DNA of 64,000 nucleotides from Sanderia malayensis (taxonomy: Eukaryota; Cnidaria; Scyphozoa; Semaeostomeae; Pelagiidae). How positions within the stretch are numbered: position 1 is the stretch's first letter; each line of letters opens with the position of its first letter. Of the stretch, positions 43,311 through 53,516 are shown piece after piece. Below the pieces are notes generated by a model that had not been told where the DNA came from, did no database searches, and was given only the letters and a program-made list of their open reading frames with translations. The position numbers and the translations under genes were made by a program. The stretch is from the NCBI GenBank assembly GCA_013076295.1, contig RQOL01000466.1:5809080-5873079 (forward strand). Direction: 5' to 3'.

Positions 43311-44230
43311 TTATAAGAATGGGTCTTCATACTTGCGCTCTTTTGCTAAGAAATCTATAATCCCAGCCCTCTTAAACCCTTTGACAGCTATATCTGGTCG
43401 GCTTTGCATGCGGTCATAAAAAGATGTGAATCACTTTGCCTGTATCGGCTTCAAAATGCTGATTTTCGAGTCTACTTTAACTTGCTCTGCTTCGCAACGA
43501 TTTTAAATTTGCTGCTGGACTTGTTCCGCAAACCAATTTTGCGACTCTTTACGGAGAAATGCCTTGTAACTTCTATTTACTCTCAGATCAAGGGGCTGGT
43601 AAATATGGGTCATATTGTTTGGCACTGGAACAATCTTTCCGTTGTTTTTAAGCACCAACTGTTTCACATCTTCAGTCCATTGGCCCTTAAAAACATTGGC
43701 TAGCAAAAGCCATTCTTGATTTTTTCTCAGTTGTAGCTCTTCTCTTTTCTTTTCTACATATGGCATTAAACATTTTAGAACGAACTCTTTGGATTTCTCT
43801 TCATTGGACCAATGGTTTTCAGTGTGTGTGATGTGCAATTCCTTTGGAAATGTCTAGTCAGGATGACAAAGATCAGTTTTTCCTTGATAAATCAGCTGAA
43901 TTGGCAAGAAGTTTCAACTTATGCTTATTACAAACGTGCCAGTTATTTGTCTTTTGTCTGTCGAATTTGTTATGGGAATCGATTTTCTCCTTTCTTTGCC
44001 ATAGTATATTGAGAAATAAGAAAAAATTGAACGGCTGTTTGGTCCAAGTTTATAATTAAATCGTCTGGTATTTTATGCGCATTCAAAATATCAAATATGG
44101 CCTGATGGAACGAAAACCCAACTTCTTTAAGGAGACTTGGAGCGGTTGGTGCTTTTGATGTAGTTGCTTTTCTTTTACTGTAGCCAAGTCGGCGAAGTAT
44201 TAGACTGGGCCCAACTTTTGCTAAAGTCGA
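43311..44230 (-). pseudogene. Tigger/pogo-like transposase, C-terminal part (left of BEL insertion)
   Basis: Minus strand from the BEL junction: GHID-equivalent codons continue as FSKSWAQS, then after a frame change ILRRLGYSKRKATTSKAPTA, HKIPDDLIINLDQTAVQF (first catalytic Asp of the DDE_1 family in NLDQT), TMAKKGENR, then ENHWSNEEKSKEFVLKC, LLLANVFKGQW (second Asp position appears as N, where D is usual), VPVPNNMTHIYQPLDLRVNR, and after another break FYDRMQSRPDIAVKGFKRAG to a stop at about 43311. The N-terminal half lies on the far side of the BEL element. It carries at least three frame breaks besides the insertion. Confidence 0.75.
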
Positions 44231-44620
44231 TGTTAATGCGAACTTTCATTGTTTTAGAAGACAGGACTTTAGGCCGTGTAGTTGTTGTTTGTGCGCCCTG
44301 TACGGATTCGTACACGTGGTCGGGCTTTTGTTTTCTTTGTATTGTTGGGTGATTATAATAGCTGGTATTGTAGCTATTCTGGAATCTTAAGAATTCCTTT
44401 GTTGTTAAGCATACAGGCAAGCCTCGTGATAGATACCTTAGGGACTACATTGTAAGTATATATACGCGTGTAGTTTAGTTGTAATTCATTGGGAGCCTGA
44501 GAGGCTCAAGGCAGGCCAATGTGATCTGCTGTGGCAGTAGGATACAGTTGTTAATCGAATCTACGGATATCGCATTAAAAACTCCGTGTATTCTCTGCGT
44601 CGTGCCTCAAAGCGATCACA
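44231..44620 (+). repeat. BEL 5' LTR
   Basis: 390 bp, TG...CA. A TATA-like word TATATATACGCG lies at about 44459-44470. Same sequence as 50353-50742 with no difference seen by eye. Confidence 0.95.
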
Positions 44621-44699
44621 TGAAAATTAACAACTGACCTTGGTGTGGATCTATTGAAGAAGATTCGAGATCGTGTTCTGCCAGACTAATGCGAACAAG

Positions 44700-47600
44700 A
44701 TGACGTCCAGAGATAGAAAAGCCACTGAGAAAGGCCGTGAATATCAATTGGAACTGAAGTGCAAAGCCGTTGGGGAAGCATGGAAGAGTCTCAAATCTGT
44801 GTCGGAAGATCTGAGATCGTTCATGGCCGAGAAGCGTTCTGTGAAAGAAGCGAAAGTTCTATATGCCCGATGGATGGAATTGTACGAATCGTTCATGCAG
44901 GCTGACGATGCGTATTCTTCTCTTTTGAGTGAAGATGGCAGAAGACAGTACCGTGACACCTGGTTTCATGATAAGGATATTTGGATATCGAATATCAAGT
45001 CAAGGGCTGAAGAGTGGTTTCTGGGAAACGTGGATGAGCAAAGTGGATCTTCGCAACGATCTAGATCGTCAAGTAAGAAGTCATCAGCCAGACTTGCAGC
45101 AGAAGCCAGGAGGATGGAAGAATTGAAGAAAATGGAAATGTTTCTGGAAGAGAAACAAGAACTCGAGCGAAAGGTTAAGTTGATGGAAATTAAGTTGCAA
45201 CAAGAGAAGGAAAGAAGTCGCATTAGAGAAGAGATTGTGAGATCTCAGTCGAGAAGTCAAATGATTATGGAAATGGAGCATGAGGATGCTGATAGTCAAG
45301 ACTTGGGCGAAGACGTTGTGTATAATGGCATGTTAGACAAACAAGGAAGAGATTGCGAGGATGAAGGTCTCCACGATATCGATGGTAAGAGCTTTGGGGG
45401 AAAAAGGTCAACTTTGCGAAGTCTTGATAAGGTTCTTCTGGAGCTTCAAAAGCCACACTTGGAAATAAAGAAGTTTGATGGAGATTGTTTGTCTTATACC
45501 AAGTTCATGCGGCAGTTCAAGTCCAGAATAGAGAACATTTGCACCGATGACGAAAAGATGGCTTATCTAGAACAGTATACAATAGGAGAAGCTCATCGCG
45601 TTGTTACAGGATACTCGTTTTTGCCTTCTGATGTTGGATTCAAAGCAGCCGTCAAAGAGTTGTCAAGACGTTACGGAGATGCCGAGGTGATGGCTAACAG
45701 TTATGTCCAGCAAGCGTTACAATGGCCCATGATTAGAGCTGACGACCCGAAGTCTCTTGATGCGTTTTCGGTGTTTTTGAAAGAATGCGAAGCTGCAACA
45801 CGATGTATTGGAACCATGAACATACTGGAGCATACAGAAAACCTTCGTCAGATGTTGAAGAAACTTCCAGTCTACATGCATGATCGATGGCGAACAGTTG
45901 TACAGAAGTTGAATGAAAACGGAAAGATGGCGAAGTTCTCGAATTTAGTGGAATTTGTCGAGTCAGAGGCCAAGAAGTTGAATGACCCAGTCTGGGGCAG
46001 AAACGCTCTCTCGTGTTCGCAGAGAAGAGAACAGAAGAAACCAAAGGTTATGACAGCGGCGACTAATGCTTCCGAAGGACTGAAATGTTGGGGTTGTGAC
46101 GAATCTCACCGCATCAGAGAATGTCCAAAGCTGAAGGAAAGCAACTTGACTGAAAGAAGAAGTCTCGTGAGAACAAAGAAACTTTGTTTTAACTGCTTGG
46201 GAAAGGGACATTTGTCTACAGGATGCCCTTCGAAATACAGCTGTGCTGTTTGCAAGAAAAGACATCACATTCTTCTGCATGATTACAGCGCTGAAGAACG
46301 GTCCAAGAAGCAAGATGAGAATCCAGCAGATCCGGGACAGTCGGGAGTTTCTAATGCAGTTGCCAGTGGAAGATGTGCAATGCCTATCATCCCTGTCAAG
46401 GTGCTTGCAGGATCTAAAATGGTGACATGTAATGCATTTCTCGACCCTGGCAGCAATGTTTCATTCATAACCGAGAGTCTTGCAGAGAAACTGAAGGTTG
46501 CAGGGAGGAAAACAACAATCAGTCTCAAGACGATGGGAAATACGGTAAATCAGCAGACAACAATGATCCATGGATTGCAGATATCAGCCCCTGACGGTGA
46601 ACAGGCTCCAGTCGATCTACCTACAGTGTTCACCAAGCCGAACCTACCAGTAGAGGCGTGGCAGATACCTACCAGTAAAGACCTGGCTGCATGGAGTCAT
46701 CTGAAGACGATAAGCCTTCCTGACGCAAGGATCAATACAAGTATAGATGTACTGATTGGAAACAACGTTCCTGCAGCATTAGCTCCCACGGATGTCGTTA
46801 CAGGTCCAGTTGGAAGTCCATTTGCTACGAAGACAGTGCTTGGATGGGTTGTCTGGGGAGTCTCGAAGAAACAGAAAATGCCAACCATCAGCAACTACGT
46901 ATGCGCAGATGTCAGTTTGGAGAAGCTATACAGAGCAAGCTTGGACTTTGACTTCCCAGAAAGAGCAGCAGATGACAAGAGAGAATGGTCGTGGGAAGAT
47001 AAACGATTCATGAAGGTGATGGATGAATCTTGCGTCTTGGTAGATGGCCACTATCGAGTTGATCTTCCTATTCGTGATCCAGAATTGAAGTTACCATGCA
47101 ATCTGAGAATGGCTGAAAACAGACTTCAGAGTTTGAAGAAAAAGATGTCCAAGAACGATCAGTTTCGTCATGACTACAAAGCTTTCCTGCAGGATATGGT
47201 TGACAAAGGGTATGCAGAAGAGGTACCAAATGCAGTGGAAGTCGGCGACGGGAGAGAATGGTACATACCTCATCATGGTATTTACCACCCTCAGAAACCT
47301 GGAAAGATCAGAGTGGTATTCGACTGTGCTGCGAAATGTGATGGAATCTCCCTAAATGACGTTCTCTTACCCGGACCAAATTTACTGAACAGTCTGCAAG
47401 GAATCCTGTTGCGGTTCAGGAAGTTTCCAGTGGCGTTTTCCAGTGATGTAGAGTGCATGTTTTATCAAGTTAAAGTCCCAGAAAGACAAAGAGACTTTCT
47501 AAGATTCTTGTGGTGGCCAGATGGTGATGTCTTGCAGAAGCCGAAGGCATACAGAATGACTGTACACTTGTTTGGAGCAGCGTCTTCTCCATCCTGTGCA

Positions 47601-49904
47601 AATTATGGACTGAAGAAAACCGGCTTAGATAACAGAAGCGAGGCGAGTTTGGAAACTGTAAGGACCCTGAATGAAGATTTCTACATGGATGATTGCCTGA
47701 AGTCCGTCCAAACGGTAGATGAAGCCATCACGATGGTCAAAGAGTTGAAGTGCTTGTGTAAAGAAGGAGGATTCAACCTTACGAAGTGGTGCAATAATCG
47801 GAGGGAAGTTTTGGCCGAGATTCCACCAGAAGATTTGTCAAAGGGACTAAGAAGTCTGGATTTAGATTCTTCCCAGCTACCACCAGAAAAGACACTCGGA
47901 ATCCTGTGGAATCCTGAAGATGACCAGTTTCAGTTCCAGTGCAACTTCAAGGTGATGAACAGTACGAGAAGGACCATGTTGTCAGTAGTGAGTTCTATTT
48001 ATGATCCTCTTGGTTTCGTCACCCCTTTGCTTATGCCAGCTAAGAACATCTTACAAGATATGTGCAAGCAAAATGCCGGATGGGATGATCAACCAGATGA
48101 AAATGTCATGATGAAATGGGACAAGTGGTTGAAGTGCATTGAAGACATCAAAGAAATAAAGATCAACCGGTGCTATGTGCCAAGCGATTTCGGAGAAGTG
48201 ACTCATCGAGCGCTACATGTATTCAGTGATGCAAGTGAGCTGGGTTACGGAATCACAATCTATGTCCGATCATCTGGTGAAGAAGACGGTATTTATTGCT
48301 CCTTGGCGTTTTCTAAGGGACGAGTTGCTCCATTGAAGAAGATCACCATTCCCAGACTAGAATTGACGGCCGCAACGCTCGCTGTAAGAATGGCAAACAT
48401 GGTGGAAAGAGAGCTCGATTTTCGAATCAGCAAGACGGTATTTTGGACAGACAGTACAGCAGCCCTGAAGTACATTGCGAACGACCGAGCAAGATATCAT
48501 ACGTTTGTGGCGAACCGCGTTGAGGTCATCAGGAGTGTGACAGTTCCAGAACAGTGGCGCTATGTCAATACAAGGGAAAATCCAGCTGATCTGGCCTCAA
48601 GAGGTGTCCAGAAAGTGAGAGATTTGTCTGACGGCCTTTGGTTTTCTGGACCGAAATTCCTATGGCAACCAGAATCAGAATGGGGAAATGATACGACAGA
48701 TTTGGAGATGGATTTTGATGACCCAGAAGTGAAAAGCAGCTGTGCCGTTCTTGGAATAGAAGAACAAACACTGGCGAATACACTAGCAACACGAATATCA
48801 AACTGGGTAAAGATGAAGAGAGTAATGGCCTGGATTTTATTGGCTGTTCGTAAATTCATGAATCTGATCAGAAGAAAACCAAGAACAGAAGTGGATGAGT
48901 CTCGGCATTTAACAGTGGAATTGCTAGAGGAAAGTGAAATCTCAATCTTGCGACTCGTACAACTTGAAGCTTTCCCAAAGGAGATGGATGCTCTTGAGAA
49001 AGGCAATATGGTTTCAAGAAGAAGTTTGCTGTTCAAGTATGCTCCACTACTCACAAAGGATGGCATGATTAGAATTGCTGGTAGAATTCGCAAGGCAGAC
49101 GTTTCGTATGAAGCTCGACATCCTGTTGTCTTACCGAAGTCTTCACCCATTGTACAATTGATGGTCCAAGATGCTCACAAGAGAGTCGGTCACCTGGGGA
49201 AAAATGCCATCGTAGCGAAGACCAGAGAACGATATTGGATATATGGAGTGAACCAGCTTGCAAAGAAGGTAGCAAGAGAATGTTCGACATGTAGAAGGTA
49301 CCAGGCAAAACCTTGTCAACAAGTGATGGCAGACTTACCACAAATCCGATTGAAATCAGACGGAGCCCCATTTGAACATGTTGGAATGGATTACTTTGGC
49401 CCACTGATAGTAAAAAGAGGAAGATCTGAAGTGAAGCGGTATGGTGTTATCTTTACGTGCATGTCTTCCAGAGGGTCGCACTTGGAAATCAGTCATTCAC
49501 TTGAAACCGATAGATGCATAAACGCTATCAGAAGATTTATGGCCAGACGAGGACCCGTGAGGAGTATTACATCTGATAATGGTACAAATATGGTTGGAGC
49601 AGAGAAAGAACTTCGTGAAATGCTATCAAAAGTGGATCAGTCAAAAATGAGTAATTTCTTATGCAACAACAGCATAGATTGGCATTTCAATCCTCCAACA
49701 GCTTCTCACTTCGGTGGAGTATGGGAAAGAATGATCAGGACCACGAGGAAGATCCTGTACAGTTTACTGAAAGAACAAAGCTCCGTGCTAGATGATGAAA
49801 CACTCGCTACCGTACTTTGCGAGGCTGAGAACATCTTGAATAACAGACCGCTCACCGCAACTTCGACGGATCCAAACGATGCTGGTAAGGAACCAATATG
49901 CTGA
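44700..49904 (+). CDS. BEL gag-pol polyprotein (truncated by frameshift at the integrase end)
   Basis: First ATG at 44700 (MTSRDRK); the frame opens at 44673. Positions count from 44673. Gag with a long Arg/Glu-rich coiled coil (about 130-215); zinc knuckles CWGCDESHRIREC (471) and CFNCLGKGHLSTGC; protease with LDPGS (590); RT with GKIRVVFDCAAK (about 876) and FYMDDC (1002); RNase H with FSDAS (1183), PRLELTAA (1227), WTDST (1257); integrase with H-x3-GH and CSTCRRY zinc site (about 1501-1544), then GMDYFGP (1570), SDNGTN (1633) and GGVWERM (1678), giving D, D, E. The frame stops at 49904 after NNRPLTATSTDPNDAGKEPI, where other BEL integrases continue with an L-T-P-x-x-L block. All catalytic residues are present upstream. 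Confidence 0.93.
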   Translation: MTSRDRKATEKGREYQLELKCKAVGEAWKSLKSVSEDLRSFMAEKRSVKEAKVLYARWMELYESFMQADDAYSSLLSEDGRRQYRDTWFHDKDIWISNIKSRAEEWFLGNVDEQSGSSQRSRSSSKKSSARLAAEARRMEELKKMEMFLEEKQELERKVKLMEIKLQQEKERSRIREEIVRSQSRSQMIMEMEHEDADSQDLGEDVVYNGMLDKQGRDCEDEGLHDIDGKSFGGKRSTLRSLDKVLLELQKPHLEIKKFDGDCLSYTKFMRQFKSRIENICTDDEKMAYLEQYTIGEAHRVVTGYSFLPSDVGFKAAVKELSRRYGDAEVMANSYVQQALQWPMIRADDPKSLDAFSVFLKECEAATRCIGTMNILEHTENLRQMLKKLPVYMHDRWRTVVQKLNENGKMAKFSNLVEFVESEAKKLNDPVWGRNALSCSQRREQKKPKVMTAATNASEGLKCWGCDESHRIRECPKLKESNLTERRSLVRTKKLCFNCLGKGHLSTGCPSKYSCAVCKKRHHILLHDYSAEERSKKQDENPADPGQSGVSNAVASGRCAMPIIPVKVLAGSKMVTCNAFLDPGSNVSFITESLAEKLKVAGRKTTISLKTMGNTVNQQTTMIHGLQISAPDGEQAPVDLPTVFTKPNLPVEAWQIPTSKDLAAWSHLKTISLPDARINTSIDVLIGNNVPAALAPTDVVTGPVGSPFATKTVLGWVVWGVSKKQKMPTISNYVCADVSLEKLYRASLDFDFPERAADDKREWSWEDKRFMKVMDESCVLVDGHYRVDLPIRDPELKLPCNLRMAENRLQSLKKKMSKNDQFRHDYKAFLQDMVDKGYAEEVPNAVEVGDGREWYIPHHGIYHPQKPGKIRVVFDCAAKCDGISLNDVLLPGPNLLNSLQGILLRFRKFPVAFSSDVECMFYQVKVPERQRDFLRFLWWPDGDVLQKPKAYRMTVHLFGAASSPSCANYGLKKTGLDNRSEASLETVRTLNEDFYMDDCLKSVQTVDEAITMVKELKCLCKEGGFNLTKWCNNRREVLAEIPPEDLSKGLRSLDLDSSQLPPEKTLGILWNPEDDQFQFQCNFKVMNSTRRTMLSVVSSIYDPLGFVTPLLMPAKNILQDMCKQNAGWDDQPDENVMMKWDKWLKCIEDIKEIKINRCYVPSDFGEVTHRALHVFSDASELGYGITIYVRSSGEEDGIYCSLAFSKGRVAPLKKITIPRLELTAATLAVRMANMVERELDFRISKTVFWTDSTAALKYIANDRARYHTFVANRVEVIRSVTVPEQWRYVNTRENPADLASRGVQKVRDLSDGLWFSGPKFLWQPESEWGNDTTDLEMDFDDPEVKSSCAVLGIEEQTLANTLATRISNWVKMKRVMAWILLAVRKFMNLIRRKPRTEVDESRHLTVELLEESEISILRLVQLEAFPKEMDALEKGNMVSRRSLLFKYAPLLTKDGMIRIAGRIRKADVSYEARHPVVLPKSSPIVQLMVQDAHKRVGHLGKNAIVAKTRERYWIYGVNQLAKKVARECSTCRRYQAKPCQQVMADLPQIRLKSDGAPFEHVGMDYFGPLIVKRGRSEVKRYGVIFTCMSSRGSHLEISHSLETDRCINAIRRFMARRGPVRSITSDNGTNMVGAEKELREMLSKVDQSKMSNFLCNNSIDWHFNPPTASHFGGVWERMIRTTRKILYSLLKEQSSVLDDETLATVLCEAENILNNRPLTATSTDPNDAGKEPIC

Positions 49905-50269
49905 TAAATCCAAGAGGAAGACCATTAAATGCTCCAGGACAGTTTGAGAAGTCTGACCTCTATGCAAAAAGACGCTGGAGACGGGTGCAGTACCTTGTCC
50001 ATGTTTTTTGGACCAGATGGAAAAGGGAGTATCTTGTAACCCTTCAACAACGGAACAAGTGGCAGCGGCCGAAAAGAAATGTAGAAGTTGGAGATATTGT
50101 ACTTATGATGGATGCAACTGTACAAAGGAACAGCTGGCCAATGGGGAGAATTGAAAAGGTGTTTTTGGATGCAAAAGGGAATGCAAGATCATGTCTCGTA
50201 AGAACGAAGTCGTCGGTTTTTGAAAGACCAGTTACAAAGCTGTGTGTGATCGTCGAAAACAAGAAATGA
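49898..50269 (+). CDS. BEL integrase C-terminal domain, displaced frame
   Basis: In another register from 49898: INPRGRPLNAPGQFEKSDLY, RWRRVQYLVHVFWTRWKREY, VEVGDIVLMMD, WPMGRIEKV and RPVTKLCVIVE. This is the DUF5641-type end of BEL integrase. Compared with the family, a short L-T-P-N-H-L-L segment between DPNDAG and INPRG is missing or replaced, so a small deletion plus frameshift occurred at about 49883-49900. A GGTAAG word there (49883-49888) could also mimic a splice donor, but no acceptor fits. Confidence 0.85.
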   Translation: MLINPRGRPLNAPGQFEKSDLYAKRRWRRVQYLVHVFWTRWKREYLVTLQQRNKWQRPKRNVEVGDIVLMMDATVQRNSWPMGRIEKVFLDAKGNARSCLVRTKSSVFERPVTKLCVIVENKK

Positions 50270-50339
50270 ACACTTGACATTGTAAATAGATAGAAATGAA
50301 AGTTAGTATTTTGTAATTTTGTCATTGCAAGGGTTGCAA

Positions 50340-50352
50340 TTGGGGGTGGGTG
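50340..50352 (+). promoter_or_regulatory. BEL polypurine tract
   Basis: TTGGGGGTGGGTG immediately precedes the 3' LTR, the place from which plus-strand DNA is primed. Confidence 0.7.
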
Positions 50353-50742
50353 TGTTAATGCGAACTTTCATTGTTTTAGAAGACAGGACTTTAGGCCGTG
50401 TAGTTGTTGTTTGTGCGCCCTGTACGGATTCGTACACGTGGTCGGGCTTTTGTTTTCTTTGTATTGTTGGGTGATTATAATAGCTGGTATTGTAGCTATT
50501 CTGGAATCTTAAGAATTCCTTTGTTGTTAAGCATACAGGCAAGCCTCGTGATAGATACCTTAGGGACTACATTGTAAGTATATATACGCGTGTAGTTTAG
50601 TTGTAATTCATTGGGAGCCTGAGAGGCTCAAGGCAGGCCAATGTGATCTGCTGTGGCAGTAGGATACAGTTGTTAATCGAATCTACGGATATCGCATTAA
50701 AAACTCCGTGTATTCTCTGCGTCGTGCCTCAAAGCGATCACA
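50353..50742 (+). repeat. BEL 3' LTR
   Basis: 390 bp, same as the 5' LTR; followed at once by the GTCGA duplication. Confidence 0.95.
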
Positions 50743-50747
50743 GTCGA

Positions 50748-50960
50748 TGTGGCCACCGATTTCTTTCAAAAGGGTTCTGTCATTTGCGAGTGTTATCCCT
50801 CTTGCTATCGAGACTGCAGTTCCGGATGCACGCATGCCCCGTATCATGGCAAGGACTTTTTTGTCGATTTCTTCAGGCGCAAGAGTTTTGCACCGCGCCT
50901 CTTTTTTGACAAGATTTCCAAGTGATGAGGCCCGAAGCTTTTTGTAGATTCATTATATGA
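50748..50960 (-). pseudogene. Tigger/pogo-like transposase, N-terminal part (right of BEL insertion)
   Basis: Minus strand: ARCKTLAPEEIDKKVLAMIR, GMRASGTAVSIARGITLAND, RTLLKEIGGHID, ending at the target duplication and continuing at 44230. The E-x-(D)-x-x-V-x-x-(Y/M)-I-x-x-(L/M)-R-x-x-G pattern is the DNA-binding-to-catalytic linker of pogo-like transposases. Upstream helix-turn-helix sequence is not recognisable. Confidence 0.65.
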
Positions 50961-51064
50961 CTTTATCATGCTCTTCACTGTTGATTAGTGGATGAACGTT
51001 AACCTAGCTGGATTTCTTCTAATTCCATGATGTGGAATCATAAGAAAATAATTGTCTTTCGGAA

Positions 51065-51460
51065 ATGATAGATAATAGAGAGCAGTTTGAGATAAGGTGT
51101 GGATCTCGTGCTTTTCACCAATACAGACAATTTTGGACGCCCAAACCTAACGAAAAATTAGAAGTCGTACGTGAAAGAGGCAATGTTTTTTATCCATATG
51201 CAATGGCTTTTCGCATTAAAACAAGAAGGACGATCGACGGACATCGCGTAATCGGGCACTTGCCAAGGGAGACAAGCCGCTTTTCAAAGTCTTATTACGA
51301 CTATGTAGGGAAAATGGAGGCTTTCGTATCAAGAATAGCCTTAAATCTGTGTCACCAGACCGGATTTTCAACATTATGAAAGAGAAAGTGAACTTTTACT
51401 ATACTGAACCGGATCAAATTAAATTCAACGACCAAGATTTTAGTGATATTGAGATTTAAA
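51065..51460 (+). CDS. Small HIRAN-like domain protein
   Basis: ATG 51065 opens 104 codons: FEIRCGSRAFHQYRQFWTPK, EKLEVVRERGNVFYPYAMAF, HRVIGHLPRETSRFSKSYY. The pattern G-x-x-x-H-x-Y-x-x-x-W-x-P, L-x-(C/V)-x-R-E-x-x-N-x-x-x-x-Y-A-(M/V)-A, (V)IGH-(L/I)-PR resembles HIRAN-type domains, which bind DNA ends or stalled forks in larger proteins; standalone versions are common in invertebrate genomes. Residues after SRIALNL leave the family and a +1 change would continue it to a stop near 51460, so a late frameshift is likely. It lies between the Tigger gene and the Copia element with no visible partner. Whether it is a host gene or element cargo is open. Confidence 0.55.
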
Positions 51461-52126
51461 GTAATAAACAAGTTTGTTATTTTTCAGAAAAAATAGCGTA
51501 AAATACTTTCTCGTTGAACTTATGACGATATTCTGCCTTTGCGCTATGCGCATGCATGGCCTTTTTCGCGCAGCTCAATTTTTGCGCAGTACCTAATTTT
51601 GCGCAGTCGGGGGTGGGCGAAAAATAGTACAGCGCGAATTTAAATACACGTAAGGTATACATTCACCAAGGTAGCAATTACCTTTCTGCATGATTGCATG
51701 GTAAACGTATTGTCCTGGCAGAGACTTATCAATTGCAGTTGCGACTATCTCACCAACCAGTTCGTCGTCGTCTTTCACGGCCGTTGTTGAAGACTTGTCA
51801 GTAATCTATGAATAAAGCAGGCGAAATATAGCTACATTTTCCTACTCATATTTGAAAGCATCAATACAAAGTATAGCTTTGTCTCTACTTGCATGTCAGA
51901 CAACTTTGCAAATCACAGCTTTCACCATCCATATATTTTCTATGCACTAGTTTTCAAAGCCAGCTTAGGTATTAGAAAAATTGATAATACGTACAGTACT
52001 TTTCCGGAGGCTTCTTTGCTCCACAAGGATGCATTTCACTTCACTAAAATTATTCTTTGTATCGTAATCTACCACTGAATGGATTAAAAAATAGCGTTTT
52101 CAAGATCTAGTTCAATTTCACCATAC
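51461..52126. other. Intervening DNA with GCGC-rich words
   Basis: TTTTTGCGCAG-type words at 51560-51605 might be the other subterminal end of the Tigger element. A minus-strand frame at 51778-51593 shows no known motif. Confidence 0.3.
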
Positions 52127-52131
52127 AGTTA

Positions 52132-52352
52132 TGTTGAGATATTACACTCGCATTGAACTTCTATTGTTTTGTTTTGTTACTATTTTTGATTGACAGCTGA
52201 GACTGTGGACTTTTCGACTTCCGTCACATGATATTTACACTTGCTTTTAAGATTTACAATTCTATCACGCTTTATGCTGTTTTCAGTATTAATTTTATGT
52301 TATGTTGAATGTTGAGTTTTATCGCTGTGTTATTAAATAAAGATCTGCAACA
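52132..52352 (+). repeat. Copia 5' LTR
   Basis: Has an AATAAA polyadenylation word (about 52335-52340) that reads AATATA in the 3' LTR. Confidence 0.92.
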
Positions 52353-52368
52353 GGTTATGGGCCCAGCA
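52353..52368 (+). promoter_or_regulatory. Primer-binding site, internal initiator tRNA-Met
   Basis: GGTTATGGGCCCAGCA is complementary to the anticodon stem-loop side of eukaryotic initiator tRNA-Met (TGCTGGGCCCATAACC), not to its 3' end. Copia-type elements are known to prime with such a half-tRNA. Confidence 0.88.
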
Positions 52369-52485
52369 ACGAAAGTTGTGTACGGCTAGCGTTAGCAGAT
52401 TGGCGTGAAATTCGATCTTGGCAAGCAAGTGATTGAAGTAGCTGTTACGTTCGTTGGTAGATTCGTTTAATTCTTGCATCACAAA

Positions 52486-53516
52486 ATGGCCTCGGAAAAA
52501 AAGCTAGTAGTATTGTACCTTTAAATGGATCGAATTATCCTACGTGGAAAATTCAGTGCCGTATGGCTTTGATGAAAAATAGCCTATGGAGTTTTATTGA
52601 TGGGACTGAAACTGTACCACCGCGGACAGAAGTGGAGAGGCATGCAAAATACGTTACAAAGAAAAACAGGGCGTTGGCAATTGTTGTTTTGTCGATAGAA
52701 CCGTGCTTATTGTACCTGCTAGGAGACCCTCAAGACCCCGTGGTTGTTTGGAACAAGCTTGCAGCTCAGTTCCAAAAGAAAACATGGGCGAATAAGTTAG
52801 CTCTCCGACGAAAGCTATATTCTTTGCGGTTGAAGGAAAGCGAGTCTCTTCAGCAGCATATTAAGTACATGACGGAGGTGTTTGAGGAACTGTCAATCGT
52901 TGGCGATCCTATTGAAGAAGAGGATCGTGTCGTTCATATATTGGCAAGTTTACCCCGTCATTTCATGTATTGGTAACAGCACTTGAAGCAAGTGAAGACG
53001 TGCCGAAAATGGAGATGGTAACAGAGCGCCTATTACGTGAAGAAATGAAGCAGAAAGAAAAAGGAGCTTGTGGATGAACAGCTCATGATGTGAAAGCTCT
53101 GACATCTAAGCAACGGCCTAGAAAGAAAGGACCGATTTGCAATCATTGTGGAAAAGTTGGCCACATAAAGAGAAACTGCTATGATCTGCAAGAAGGAAGA
53201 AGTTTCTTATAAGAGCAAACAACAGAAGGCATATAGCACTGTTGAAAGACATCAATTTAGTGAACAAGATTCAGACAGTGATGTGGTGGCCTTGGTCGTG
53301 CATGAAAAGGCACTCAGTTCTGCAGATAAAAATGTTGGCTGGATCATTGATTCAGGAGCAACTTGCCATATGTGCAATGACGTAAATGCATTTACAGAAT
53401 GTGTTACATTGAAACAGCCTCAAGAAATTTCTCTTGGTGATGGGCATATCGTCAAAGCAACTGGAAAAGGTACAGTGCTGCTGAAAATTGCCAATGGTCA
53501 AAACCAAATTCAGAGT
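52486..53516 (+). pseudogene. Copia gag and protease
   Basis: Starts ATG 52486 (MASEKK); a shift in the following A-run leads to VPLNGSNYPTWKIQCRMAL and the gag core to 52970 (LQQHIKYMTEVFEELS). Another shift gives VLVTALEASEDVPKMEM; the zinc knuckle PICNHCGKVGHIKRNCY lies at about 53130-53180. The protease frame has GWIIDSGATCHM (active-site D-S-G) and ISLGDGHIVKATGKGTV, then is cut at 53516 by the LINE. At least three frame changes, so gag is dead although the protease motif is intact. Confidence 0.88.

Larger units (their letters stand above)
44231..50742 (+). mobile_element. Complete BEL/Pao LTR retrotransposon
   Basis: Two 390 bp LTRs starting TGTTAATGCG and ending CGATCACA enclose one gag-pol. 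A 5 bp target duplication GTCGA is present at 44226-44230 and 50743-50747. LTRs look identical along their whole length, so insertion is recent. It is inserted inside the Tigger-like transposase gene, whose halves are rejoined across the duplication. Confidence 0.95.

Noticed and set aside
49883..49888. GGTAAG as a splice donor explaining the BEL frame break
   Set aside because: No nearby acceptor joins the integrase halves in frame, and the missing L-T-P block points to a deletion.
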